Source: Synechococcus sp. CPC35
GTDB lineage: Bacteria > Cyanobacteriota > Cyanobacteriia > PCC-6307 > Cyanobiaceae
Reading direction: 5' to 3'
DNA length: 9,677 nucleotides
Assembly (NCBI GenBank): GCA_002684175.1
Contig: NYUU01000117.1
Span: 1 to 9,677, forward strand
Each line of letters starts with the position of its first letter. The first letter of the stretch is position 1. Below are positions 1-5,637 of this stretch, piece by piece. The translations under genes and the position numbers were made by a program. A model generated the notes under the pieces. It saw only the letters and a program-made list of their open reading frames with translations. It did not search any database and was not told the origin of the DNA.

Positions 1-27
1 CCAAATGGTCCAAATGGCCACGTGTGG

Positions 28-171
28 CTAGTCGTCCTGTCCCTTCAAGAATTCGTCTTCAATAATCCCGGAAAGCAGGTTGGCGACCGTTCTGCGCTCC
101 TTCTTGGCCCGTGCTTCCAGCTTGGCCATTACTTCTTCTGTCAACGGGACGCTGGGACGCCTCAGCCCAAA
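28..171 (-). pseudogene. Small ribbon-helix-helix (CopG/Arc-like) protein, copy 1, lacking its own start
   Basis: Read on the minus strand the frame ends at TAG (28-30) and encodes RRPSVPLTEEVMAKL followed by EARAKKERRTVANLLSG and an acidic tail ending QDD. This is the beta-strand plus two-helix pattern of very small RHH DNA-binding proteins, and most of its residues match the intact copy at 403-549. The frame is open up to a TAA at 283-285, but it contains no ATG or GTG before the conserved domain. The only candidates are TTG at 142-144 and ATG at 127-129, and both would remove the DNA-contacting beta-strand. Either the copy has lost its 5' end, or it is translated by frameshifting from the overlapping small membrane frame. 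RHH proteins usually dimerise and act as repressors or antitoxins; no partner toxin is recognisable here. Function in this genome is inferred only from the fold pattern. Confidence 0.55.
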
Positions 172-308
172 TAAAACGCGAACGAGATCGCAGTGACACC
201 GCCCAGCATCACCAGCCAGATACCGGTGTGAGTCAGGTGTTCGGTGAGTGTCATCTGATCCTGCCAGCCCCAGATCTTGGTATTAGTCAGTTGTTCGGTG
301 CGTGTCAT
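162..308 (-). CDS. Possible tiny single-pass membrane protein overlapping RHH copy 1
   Basis: This minus-strand frame has ATG candidates at 306-308 (48 residues) and 252-254 (30 residues) and stops at TGA 162-164. The shorter form begins MTLTEHLTHTG, followed by a hydrophobic stretch IWLVMLGGVTAISFAFYLG that could cross a membrane once. The 252 ATG has AGGA five bases upstream, a better ribosome site than that of the 306 ATG. The frame overlaps the RHH copy 1 frame, and no start codon for the latter lies in between. I do not recognise the family. It may be a genuine small protein, the N-terminal part of a frameshift fusion, or a relic that became joined to the RHH copy. The length is short enough that chance cannot be excluded. 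Confidence 0.35.
   Translation of the reverse strand: MTRTEQLTNTKIWGWQDQMTLTEHLTHTGIWLVMLGGVTAISFAFYLG
165..171 (-). other. Candidate -1 slippery heptamer T TTG GGC
   Basis: In the small membrane frame the last codons read TAT TTG GGC TGA. T TTG GGC fits the X XXY YYZ pattern, and after a -1 slip translation continues CTG AGG CGT into the RHH domain (L-R-R-P-S-V-P). The YYY class GGG is not among the preferred slippery types, and I see no strong downstream hairpin. This is a pattern match that may be coincidental. Confidence 0.2.
219..308 (-). repeat. Degenerate 54-bp tandem duplication inside the small membrane frame
   Basis: On the minus strand the 30 bases starting at 308 and the 30 bases starting at 254 agree at 26 positions (ATGACAC-CACCGAACA-CTGACT pattern), and both are followed closely by ATCTGG. 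The offset is 54 bases, so the frame is kept and the encoded MTRTEQLTNT is echoed by MTLTEHLTHT. The second halves of the units have diverged. Confidence 0.6.
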
Positions 309-402
309 TCGCTCTACTGCTGATCTGCCTAGTTTCCACTGATTTTTAGCAACGGCTAGAAGGTCTCTCTGTGCTCTTAACGAATCTCAAGAGATAGCGC
401 TC

Positions 403-549
403 CTAATCGTCCTTCTCAAGGGCGTCTTCAACGATGCACGTCAGCAAGTTTGAGACCGTTCTGCGTTCCTTCTTGGCGCGTGCTTCCAGCTTGGCCATCA
501 CTTCCTCTGTCAACGGCACGCTGGGCCTTCTGATGCCTTCTCTTGCCAC
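403..549 (-). CDS. Small ribbon-helix-helix (CopG/Arc-like) protein, copy 2
   Basis: This 48-residue protein starts at GTG (547-549) with MAREGIRRPSVPLTEEV, followed by AKLEARAKKERRTVSNLL and an acidic end EDALEKDD, then TAG. The GTG is the only start codon between the upstream in-frame TAA (571-573) and the conserved domain, and it gives the length usual for minimal RHH proteins. Residues RRPSVPLTEE would form the DNA-contacting beta-strand, and the two following amphipathic segments the dimerising helices. It would act in the cytoplasm as a small DNA-binding regulator, possibly of its own promoter or as an antitoxin, but the target is unknown. I see no strong ribosome site. A cysteine-rich frame (594-701) lies 44 bases upstream on the same strand. 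Such small RHH genes are, from memory, common in marine Synechococcus. The fold call is fairly sure, the role is not. Confidence 0.7.
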   Translation of the reverse strand: MAREGIRRPSVPLTEEVMAKLEARAKKERRTVSNLLTCIVEDALEKDD

Positions 550-593
550 CTGGAACTGAATTACTGATCTTTATGCACGATCGCATCTGACGC

Positions 594-701
594 CTATTTG
601 CGCAATCGTTCGCCAAAGAGTTGACACCCGCAACAATATGCTGCAATATTACGCTGTGTTCGGCAACCACCAACAATCCAGCCCAAACCAATGCAACCCA
701 T
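594..701 (-). CDS. Possible 35-residue cysteine-rich peptide
   Basis: The minus-strand frame starts at ATG (699-701) with AAGGA eight bases upstream and ends at TAG (594-596). It begins MGCIGLGWIVGGC, is hydrophobic with a Gly-Gly pair, and carries cysteines at 3, 13, 23, 24 and 26 (YCCGC). It sits just before RHH copy 2 in the same direction. No family is recognised. Support is limited to the ribosome site, the composition and the context, so it may be a chance frame. Confidence 0.2.
   Translation of the reverse strand: MGCIGLGWIVGGCRTQRNIAAYCCGCQLFGERLRK
621..650 (+). promoter_or_regulatory. Candidate promoter (TTGACA / AATATT)
   Basis: TTGACA at 621-626 is a perfect sigma-70 -35 box, and AATATT at 645-650 is a moderate -10 box at 18-base spacing. 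If used, it would give the reductase gene a leader of about 270 bases, or drive a small RNA. The weak -10 box keeps confidence low. Confidence 0.25.
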
Positions 702-926
702 CGTCGTCGTCCTTGTACGGCCTCAGCGGTTACGGCATTGCGATGTATGTCTTCCTGCCATCAAGCGCAGAATGCCCTCACAATCCCCTAGCTGAAAAAC
801 TCGGATCGCCTAAACACCTATAAACACTTGGCGACTCAGCGAAACCAATCCCGCATGATCTGCGGTCATGGCCACTCCTGCCAGTGAATGCACCATTGAG
901 GAAGATCCCTTCGCCATCCCTCGGAG

Positions 927-1457
927 ATGTCCACTGAGCAGCAATGCGACCTCGTCGTTCTGACCGCAAGCAATGGCGAAAACCTCAAGCTCGCCAGACG
1001 CTTTGTGGAAGCCGCAGCCAGAACGAGCGCAAGCACGGATCTGATCGATCTCACCGAACTCGACCTGCCGCTGTTCACCCCACGCAGCAAGGAGGCGGGA
1101 CCGGGAGCAAGCCTCAACGCACTTCGAAAGCGACTGCATGCCGCTCCACGCTGGCTGATCTGCGCACCGGAATACAACGGATCCATTCCTCCCGTGCTGA
1201 GCAATGCCATCGCCTGGCTGTCAGTCACCGATGACGATTTCCGAGCTCTGTTCAACGGTCGACCGATCGCCATCGCAACACACTCCGGCGGAGGCGGAAT
1301 GGAAGCACTGATCTCAATGCGAATCCAGCTGACACACCTCGGGGCCGAAGTGATCGGCAGACAGCTGCTCAGCAACGGCAGCCGCCCCGCCAAGGACGAC
1401 AGCATCGAAGACCTGGTGCATCGGCTGCTGCAACGCAACCGTCTTCAACTGGGATGA
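927..1457 (+). CDS. NADPH-dependent FMN reductase family protein (flavodoxin fold)
   Basis: This 176-residue protein has the pattern of NAD(P)H:FMN/quinone-type reductases. There is an N-terminal strand and phosphate-binding loop (LVVLTASNGENLKLA, residues 9-23), the family signature PEYNGSIPPVLSNAIAWLS (81-99), and a glycine-rich loop SGGGGMEAL (120-128). The signature segment normally helps hold the flavin and the dimer interface. Such enzymes use NADPH to reduce FMN, quinones, chromate or azo compounds in the cytosol; the physiological substrate cannot be read from the sequence. The length is normal for the family. The ATG at 927 is the only start, because an in-frame TGA lies at 897-899, but the ribosome site is weak. 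The gene stands alone, flanked by non-coding DNA on both sides, with a hairpin just after the stop. Family assignment is secure, specific substrate unknown. Confidence 0.85.
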   Translation: MSTEQQCDLVVLTASNGENLKLARRFVEAAARTSASTDLIDLTELDLPLFTPRSKEAGPGASLNALRKRLHAAPRWLICAPEYNGSIPPVLSNAIAWLSVTDDDFRALFNGRPIAIATHSGGGGMEALISMRIQLTHLGAEVIGRQLLSNGSRPAKDDSIEDLVHRLLQRNRLQLG

Positions 1458-1474
1458 CGTTCCCTGGCTTTTCT

Positions 1475-1506
1475 GAGCTCCACCCCAACATGTGGTGGCG
1501 GAGCTC
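1475..1506 (+). terminator. Hairpin after the reductase gene, no U-tract
   Basis: GAGCTCCACC (1475-1484) pairs with GGTGGCGGAGCTC (1494-1506), leaving an unpaired stretch in the second arm and a short loop. It lies 17 bases after the reductase stop codon. No T-run follows, so it may be a processing or stabilising stem rather than an intrinsic terminator; many cyanobacterial terminators are weak in this respect. Confidence 0.4.
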
Positions 1507-1693
1507 AACAGCGCAGACTCACTGAAGCAACGTCATCAACACAGCTGAGTGCTGGAAAATCTGATTTTCAGAACAATCAATCGAGCAATCCCGAAAAGAT
1601 TCCGTACTTGCTGGCCACACCACATCTAGCGCACTGAAATATTGCCATCACACACCACGATTCCCTGAGCGATGGGATTCCTGACGATCTACC

Positions 1694-1724
1694 AAACCGC
1701 GGTGCGATATCGCGGTTTTCTGCT
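1694..1724 (+). terminator. Rho-independent-like terminator hairpin
   Basis: AAACCGCG (1694-1701) and CGCGGTTT (1711-1718) form a perfect 8-bp stem with a 9-base loop, followed by TCTGCT. On the plus strand the T-rich end of the stem plus tail resembles an intrinsic terminator. It lies 236 bases after the reductase stop, so it may end a read-through transcript or a small RNA. Confidence 0.45.
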
Positions 1725-1844
1725 TCTGCCACAGAACAACCAGAGATGGCTGGTCCGTCCGGAGCGAAGTCCAATGATGCTGTTGCCTTTTCGGACGCCA
1801 ACCTGCTCGCTGGCCGACGTCAAAGCGCTCCTGGACTGGAGATT

Positions 1845-1865
1845 GTCTCAGCATGTTGCTGAGAC
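1845..1865 (-). terminator. Perfect 9-bp hairpin after the 83-residue gene
   Basis: GTCTCAGCA (1845-1853) and TGCTGAGAC (1857-1865) form a perfect stem around a 3-base loop. It lies 14 bases beyond the stop codon of the minus-strand gene at 1880-2131, where a terminator is expected. No T-run follows on the minus strand, so termination strength is uncertain. Confidence 0.45.
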
Positions 1866-1879
1866 CGAGATGCCCTGAA

Positions 1880-2131
1880 TCAGGCAGCCGCTGGAGGTGT
1901 GGGATCCCCTACGGGCTGAAGAGGAATCACCAAGGTTGCCCAATGATCCGGACGCTCAGGCCGGCTGCGCCTGGAGCGACGAACCCCGAAGGGAACACGA
2001 ACAACGTTGGTGCCCTCGATGGGAAGCGTGTGGCCTCGGTTGAAAGCGGATTCAAGCCCTTCCGGCAGCTCAGGAAGGCTTGGACCTTCCACACTGGTCA
2101 GTTTTGATGGAGTGATGTTGTTCCGATCCAT
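1880..2131 (-). CDS. Hypothetical protein, 83 residues
   Basis: From ATG 2129-2131 the frame encodes MDRNNITPSKLTSVEG, a proline/leucine-rich stretch (PSLPELPEGLESAF), a basic cluster around residues 50-60 (GVRRSRRSRPERPDHW) and a C-terminal TLVIPLQPVGDPTPPAAA, then TGA. There is no signal peptide, membrane segment or recognisable domain. The codons are like those of the neighbouring genes, and a GGGGGA sequence sits four bases before the ATG, which together support a real gene. A longer frame with an earlier start (to 2206) has a less plausible N-terminus. The gene follows gcvP on the same strand after about 140 bases of AT-rich sequence, so it may be co-transcribed with the gcv genes or have its own promoter. 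The ribosome site lies in a potential hairpin (2134-2164). No function is proposed. Confidence 0.5.
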   Translation of the reverse strand: MDRNNITPSKLTSVEGPSLPELPEGLESAFNRGHTLPIEGTNVVRVPFGVRRSRRSRPERPDHWATLVIPLQPVGDPTPPAAA

Positions 2132-2133
2132 GG

Positions 2134-2164
2134 TGTCCCCCGACAACGAATCAGTTAGGGGACA
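2134..2164 (-). promoter_or_regulatory. Hairpin that could mask the ribosome binding site of the 83-residue gene
   Basis: On the minus strand TGTCCCC (2164-2158) is perfectly complementary to GGGGACA (2140-2134), with a 17-base loop. The 3' arm contains most of the GGGGGA ribosome-site-like sequence, and the ATG follows two bases after the stem. Pairing would hinder initiation. No known riboswitch consensus was recognised in it. Confidence 0.4.
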
Positions 2165-2272
2165 GTTTGATGTGTATTGAGAGAAACGGGGTCGAATCCA
2201 TAACAATTTTTTAGTTTTCAGTTAAATTTTACAGGATTAGGTATAAATACTGCCGATTGGTGCGAGATTTTC

Positions 2273-5182
2273 TCAGGCAGCAATCACTTCGGCCACAGCC
2301 TCAACCGAAGGACAGGTACAGACAAGATTTCGATCACCAAAAGCGTTATCAATCCTTGCCACCGCAGGCCAGATCTTGTTCTGTCGTTGATCCTCCAGAG
2401 GGAACGCTGCCGTCTGCCGTGAATAGGGACGATCCCAGTCATCGGCAGTGACCGCCATCAAGGTGTGAGGAGCACGCTTGAGGGGATTGTTGTTCGCATC
2501 CATCACGCCTGTTTCGATCGCACGAACTTCCTCACGGATGGCGATCAGAGCATCAATGAAGCGATCCAGCTCAATCAGGCTTTCGCTTTCCGTGGGCTCA
2601 ACCATCACTGTTCCGGCGACAGGCCAGCTGACGGTTGGAGCATGAAAACCGAAGTCCATCAGTCGTTTGGCGATGTCATCAACATCAATTCCGGCGTCAC
2701 GCTTGATCAAGCGGAGATCAAGGATGCATTCATGGGCGACCCGACCGGTTTCACCACGAAACAGAACGGGGTAGTAAGGATCAAGGCGATGCGCCAGATA
2801 ATTGGCTGAAAGCAGGGCCACTGCACTGGCCTGACGCAGGGCGTCAGCCCCCATCAATCTCAGATACATCCAGCTGATCGGAAGGATGCTGGCACTCCCA
2901 AGCGGGGCAGCGGAGACCGGACCGATGGCGGTGGCATCACTCGGCTGAAGGGGGTGACCAGGAAGGAAAGGCGCAAGATGGGCCGCCACACCGATGGGGC
3001 CAACCCCTGGCCCGCCGCCCCCGTGGGGAATGCAGAAGGTTTTGTGGAGATTCAGATGGCAGACATCGGCGCCGAACACCCCCGGACGACAGAGACCGAC
3101 CTGGGCATTGAGGTTGGCTCCATCCAGGTAGACCTGACCTCCATGCCGATGCACAAGCCCGCAGATGTCGCGAATGCCGGTTTCAAACACCCCATGGGTG
3201 GAGGGGTAAGTCACCATCAAGGCCGCCAGGCGATCAGCATGCATTTCCGCCTTGGCCGCCAGATCCTGCTGATCGATGTTGCCGTCGGCATCACAGGCAA
3301 CCGCCACCACCTTCAGGCCCGCCATCACAGCGCTGGCGGGATTGGTGCCGTGAGCACTGGTTGGAATCAGACAGATATCGCGGTGGTCATCACCACGAGA
3401 TCGATGCCATGCACGGATCACCAGCAATCCGGCGTATTCGCCCTGAGAGCCTGCGTTGGGCTGGAGCGACACCGCCGCGAAACCGGTCAGCGCTGCGAGC
3501 CATGTCTCCAGGTCATCAGCAAGACGTCGATAGCCATTGACCTGGTTAGCCGGAGCGAAGGGATGCAACCCCGCAAAGGAAGGCCAGCTCACAGGCTGCA
3601 GCTCGGCGGCGGCATTCAGCTTCATCGTGCAGCTGCCCAGTGGAATCATTCCATGGACAAGGGAGATGTCCCGACTTACAAGACGCTGGATATAGCGAAG
3701 GAGTTCCGTCTCGCTGCGGTAGCGGTGGAACACAGGCTGGGTGAGCCAGGGAATCGTGCGAAGCGGCACCGATGAGGGCAGACCATCCACCGCTCCTGCA
3801 ACCGGGGTAACCGTCTGTCCAGAAACTTCGGCAAACAGCGTCAGCAGTGCGGAAAGTTCCTTTCCATCGCTCAGTTCATCGAAGCTGATGCTGAAGCCGG
3901 TGGATTCATCGACAGCAGCACCATCAGGCAACACACGGAGATTGAATCCAGCGGCCAGAGCCGCCCGATGCACTGCCGGAGCACGGTCAGTCTCCACGGT
4001 GACCGTATCGAAGCGATCAACGGCATCAACGGAATAACCGAGGCCTCGTAGCCCCTGCTCGAACTGACCACGCAGGGACGTGACACGCCGGGCGATGGCC
4101 GTGAGACCTTCAGGACCGTGATGAACGGCATAGAAGGAGGCCATGACCGCGAGCAGGACCTGGGCCGTGCAGATGTTGCTTGTTGCCTTGTCACGTCTGA
4201 TGTGCTGTTCACGGGTCTGCAGAGCCAGCCTCAGAGCTGGATTGCCTTCGCCATCCTTGGACTGGCCCACCAGACGTCCGGGAATCTGACGTTTGTAGAC
4301 CTCACGTGTTGAAAAGAAAGCAGCGTGTGGGCCACCGAATCCCATCGGAACGCCGAACCGCTGAGCACTGCCCACGGCAATGTCAGCACCGAATTCGGCC
4401 ACCGGAGCCATCAAGGTCTGCGCCAGGGGATCGATCGCCACCGCCGCCAGAGCACCAACCGCATGGGCACGGTCAATCACCGTGCTGGGATTCCAGAGAC
4501 GACCGTCCGCGCCAGGAAGTTGAAGAAGAATCCCAAACACGGACTCATCAATCGAGGACGCGTCAAGCAATGAAGGATCCGATCCTGCTTTTTCCAGATC
4601 GACCTGCTCGAGCACGATTCCAAGGGGTTCAGCCCGGGTCTGCAAGACCGCCCAGGTCTGGGGCAGGACATTGGAATCAACAACAAAACGCCTGGCTTCA
4701 GACCGTCGACACACTCCGTAGCTGAGGCTCATCGCCTCTGCTGCTGCCGTCGCTTCGTCCAGCAGTGATGCATTGGCGATGGGCAGGCCTGTCAGCTCAC
4801 TGATCAGGGTCTGGAAGTTCAGGAGAGCTTCCAGACGACCCTGGGCAATTTCCGCCTGATAAGGCGTGTAAGCGGTGTACCAGCACGGGTTCTCAAAAAC
4901 GTGGCGCTGGATGACAGCTGGTGTGGATGTGCCGTGATATCCGAGCCCGATCAGGGAACGCTTGGACACGTTGGCGGCCGCGATCTCCTGAAGATCCTGA
5001 AGAGCCTGCGACTCGCCGCATCCGGGGGGCAGAACATCCTTTGGCGGACTGGGATCAAGGATTCCAGCAGGAACCACGTCAGCAACGAAAGCCTCGAGAT
5101 CGCTGTATCCGAGTGCATTCAGCATCTGAATCTGCTCCGCATCGCTGGGGCCGAGATGCCGCTGCAGGAAGGGAGAAATCAA
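2273..5182 (-). CDS. gcvP: Glycine dehydrogenase (decarboxylating), glycine cleavage P-protein
   Basis: This 969-residue PLP enzyme decarboxylates glycine and passes the aminomethyl group to the lipoyl arm of GcvH, releasing CO2. It is the long single-chain form with both homologous halves. The N-terminus carries [13 protein letters not shown], the N-half [20 protein letters not shown], and the C-half [17 protein letters not shown] (His611) and [19 protein letters not shown] with the PLP-binding Lys714. Length and motif positions match the bacterial homodimeric type. The start is TTG at 5180-5182 with no clear ribosome site. No ATG or GTG exists in frame back to the gcvH stop codon, so initiation may depend on coupling to gcvH, whose stop lies 54 bases upstream in the same frame. 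In cyanobacteria the complex handles photorespiratory glycine and feeds the folate one-carbon pool. gcvT and lpd are not nearby. Identity is certain, the start codon less so. Confidence 0.97.
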   Translation of the reverse strand: MISPFLQRHLGPSDAEQIQMLNALGYSDLEAFVADVVPAGILDPSPPKDVLPPGCGESQALQDLQEIAAANVSKRSLIGLGYHGTSTPAVIQRHVFENPCWYTAYTPYQAEIAQGRLEALLNFQTLISELTGLPIANASLLDEATAAAEAMSLSYGVCRRSEARRFVVDSNVLPQTWAVLQTRAEPLGIVLEQVDLEKAGSDPSLLDASSIDESVFGILLQLPGADGRLWNPSTVIDRAHAVGALAAVAIDPLAQTLMAPVAEFGADIAVGSAQRFGVPMGFGGPHAAFFSTREVYKRQIPGRLVGQSKDGEGNPALRLALQTREQHIRRDKATSNICTAQVLLAVMASFYAVHHGPEGLTAIARRVTSLRGQFEQGLRGLGYSVDAVDRFDTVTVETDRAPAVHRAALAAGFNLRVLPDGAAVDESTGFSISFDELSDGKELSALLTLFAEVSGQTVTPVAGAVDGLPSSVPLRTIPWLTQPVFHRYRSETELLRYIQRLVSRDISLVHGMIPLGSCTMKLNAAAELQPVSWPSFAGLHPFAPANQVNGYRRLADDLETWLAALTGFAAVSLQPNAGSQGEYAGLLVIRAWHRSRGDDHRDICLIPTSAHGTNPASAVMAGLKVVAVACDADGNIDQQDLAAKAEMHADRLAALMVTYPSTHGVFETGIRDICGLVHRHGGQVYLDGANLNAQVGLCRPGVFGADVCHLNLHKTFCIPHGGGGPGVGPIGVAAHLAPFLPGHPLQPSDATAIGPVSAAPLGSASILPISWMYLRLMGADALRQASAVALLSANYLAHRLDPYYPVLFRGETGRVAHECILDLRLIKRDAGIDVDDIAKRLMDFGFHAPTVSWPVAGTVMVEPTESESLIELDRFIDALIAIREEVRAIETGVMDANNNPLKRAPHTLMAVTADDWDRPYSRQTAAFPLEDQRQNKIWPAVARIDNAFGDRNLVCTCPSVEAVAEVIAA

Positions 5183-5236
5183 CGCTGTGAGTGCCGGAAG
5201 ACGCTGATCGTAAGGAACCTCGACCGGATGCTGATG

Positions 5237-5626
5237 TCAGGCCGCGTTCACTTTTGCTGAATACGTCGCTGCATCCATCAAATTTTCCAGTTGTGCTGCC
5301 TCGCTGGGGCGAATCAGCAACAGCCATCCCTCCCCGTGAGGATCGTTCTGCAACTCCTCCGGGCTTCCCAGCACTGATTCATTGCGTTGCACCACCTCAC
5401 CGGCGATGGGGGCATACATATCTTCAACCGCTTTCACCGATTCGACTGATCCGAAGCTGGTGCCCTTATCCAGTGTGGCGCCGACCTCCGGCAGATCCAC
5501 GAAGACAATGTCCCCCAGCTGATCCACGGCGAAGGCGCTGATGCCGACCCGAACGAGGTCACCATCAGCACGCGCATACTCGTGACTGTCGGCAAAGCGG
5601 AAGGAGGCTGGGAACTCGAACGCCAT
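5237..5626 (-). CDS. gcvH: Glycine cleavage system H-protein (lipoyl carrier)
   Basis: A 129-residue H-protein that carries the aminomethyl group on a lipoylated lysine between the P, T and L proteins. The biotinyl-lipoyl-like fold is evident: HEYARADGDLVRVGIS near the N-terminus, the FVDLPEVGATLDKG hammerhead strand, and the lipoylation motif SVESVKAVEDMYAPIAGEVV with Lys65. The C-terminal part has the usual ELQNDPHGEGWLLLI. Length is standard. The ATG at 5624-5626 lies 11 bases after the stop of the upstream PLP enzyme gene, and gcvP follows after 54 bases, so the three genes are probably one transcript. Having carrier and decarboxylase adjacent is common in cyanobacteria. The TGA stop is in frame with gcvP and is followed by C. 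Confidence 0.97.
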   Translation of the reverse strand: MAFEFPASFRFADSHEYARADGDLVRVGISAFAVDQLGDIVFVDLPEVGATLDKGTSFGSVESVKAVEDMYAPIAGEVVQRNESVLGSPEELQNDPHGEGWLLLIRPSEAAQLENLMDAATYSAKVNAA

Positions 5627-5637
5627 CGACGCGGGAA

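Larger units (their letters stand above)
28..531 (-). repeat. Diverged direct duplication of the RHH coding segment (28-162 and 403-531)
   Basis: The two minus-strand segments share long near-identical blocks, for example CTTGGCCAT-ACTTC-TCTGTCAACGG on the plus strand at 121-146 and 490-515. The similarity stops at the 5' edge of the conserved domain, so the two copies have unrelated upstream sequence. The order and orientation indicate an old tandem duplication or independent insertion of the same gene type. Confidence 0.8.
550..926. other. Intergenic region between RHH copy 2 and the reductase
   Basis: About 375 bases without a convincing protein gene apart from the weak cysteine-rich frame. 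It contains a good -35-like TTGACA on the plus strand, a short direct repeat CAATAT-GCTG-CAATAT (635-650), the repeat AAACAC-CTAT-AAACAC near 812-828, and a 7-bp stem with a 3-base loop at 854-870 (one G-T pair) in the likely leader of the reductase gene. Base composition is lower in GC than in the core genes to the right. Confidence 0.5.
1458..1879. other. Non-coding region rich in inverted repeats
   Basis: No frame here shows protein-family features. The region holds the hairpin at 1475-1506, a bulged stem at 1514-1554 (CAGACTCA with TGAGT-G-CTG), an overlapping stem at 1552-1571 (CTG-G-AAAA with TTTTCAG), the terminator-like hairpin at 1694-1718 and a perfect stem at 1845-1865. It could be a long structured 3' leader of the reductase transcript or contain a small RNA. 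Confidence 0.4.

Noticed and set aside
638..823. A 61-codon plus-strand frame in the left intergenic region
   Set aside because: No ribosome site, no recognisable features and a low-complexity serine/asparagine composition.
866..1438. A 190-codon minus-strand frame
   Set aside because: It is the antisense of the FMN reductase gene. Its serine/arginine-rich translation is typical of a shadow frame.
2187..2200. tRNA T-loop-like sequence GGGGTCGAATCC
   Set aside because: The flanking bases cannot form the T stem, and no acceptor or anticodon arm is present.
2954..3775. A 273-codon open frame on the plus strand
   Set aside because: It is antisense to the gcvP active-site region and has no family features.
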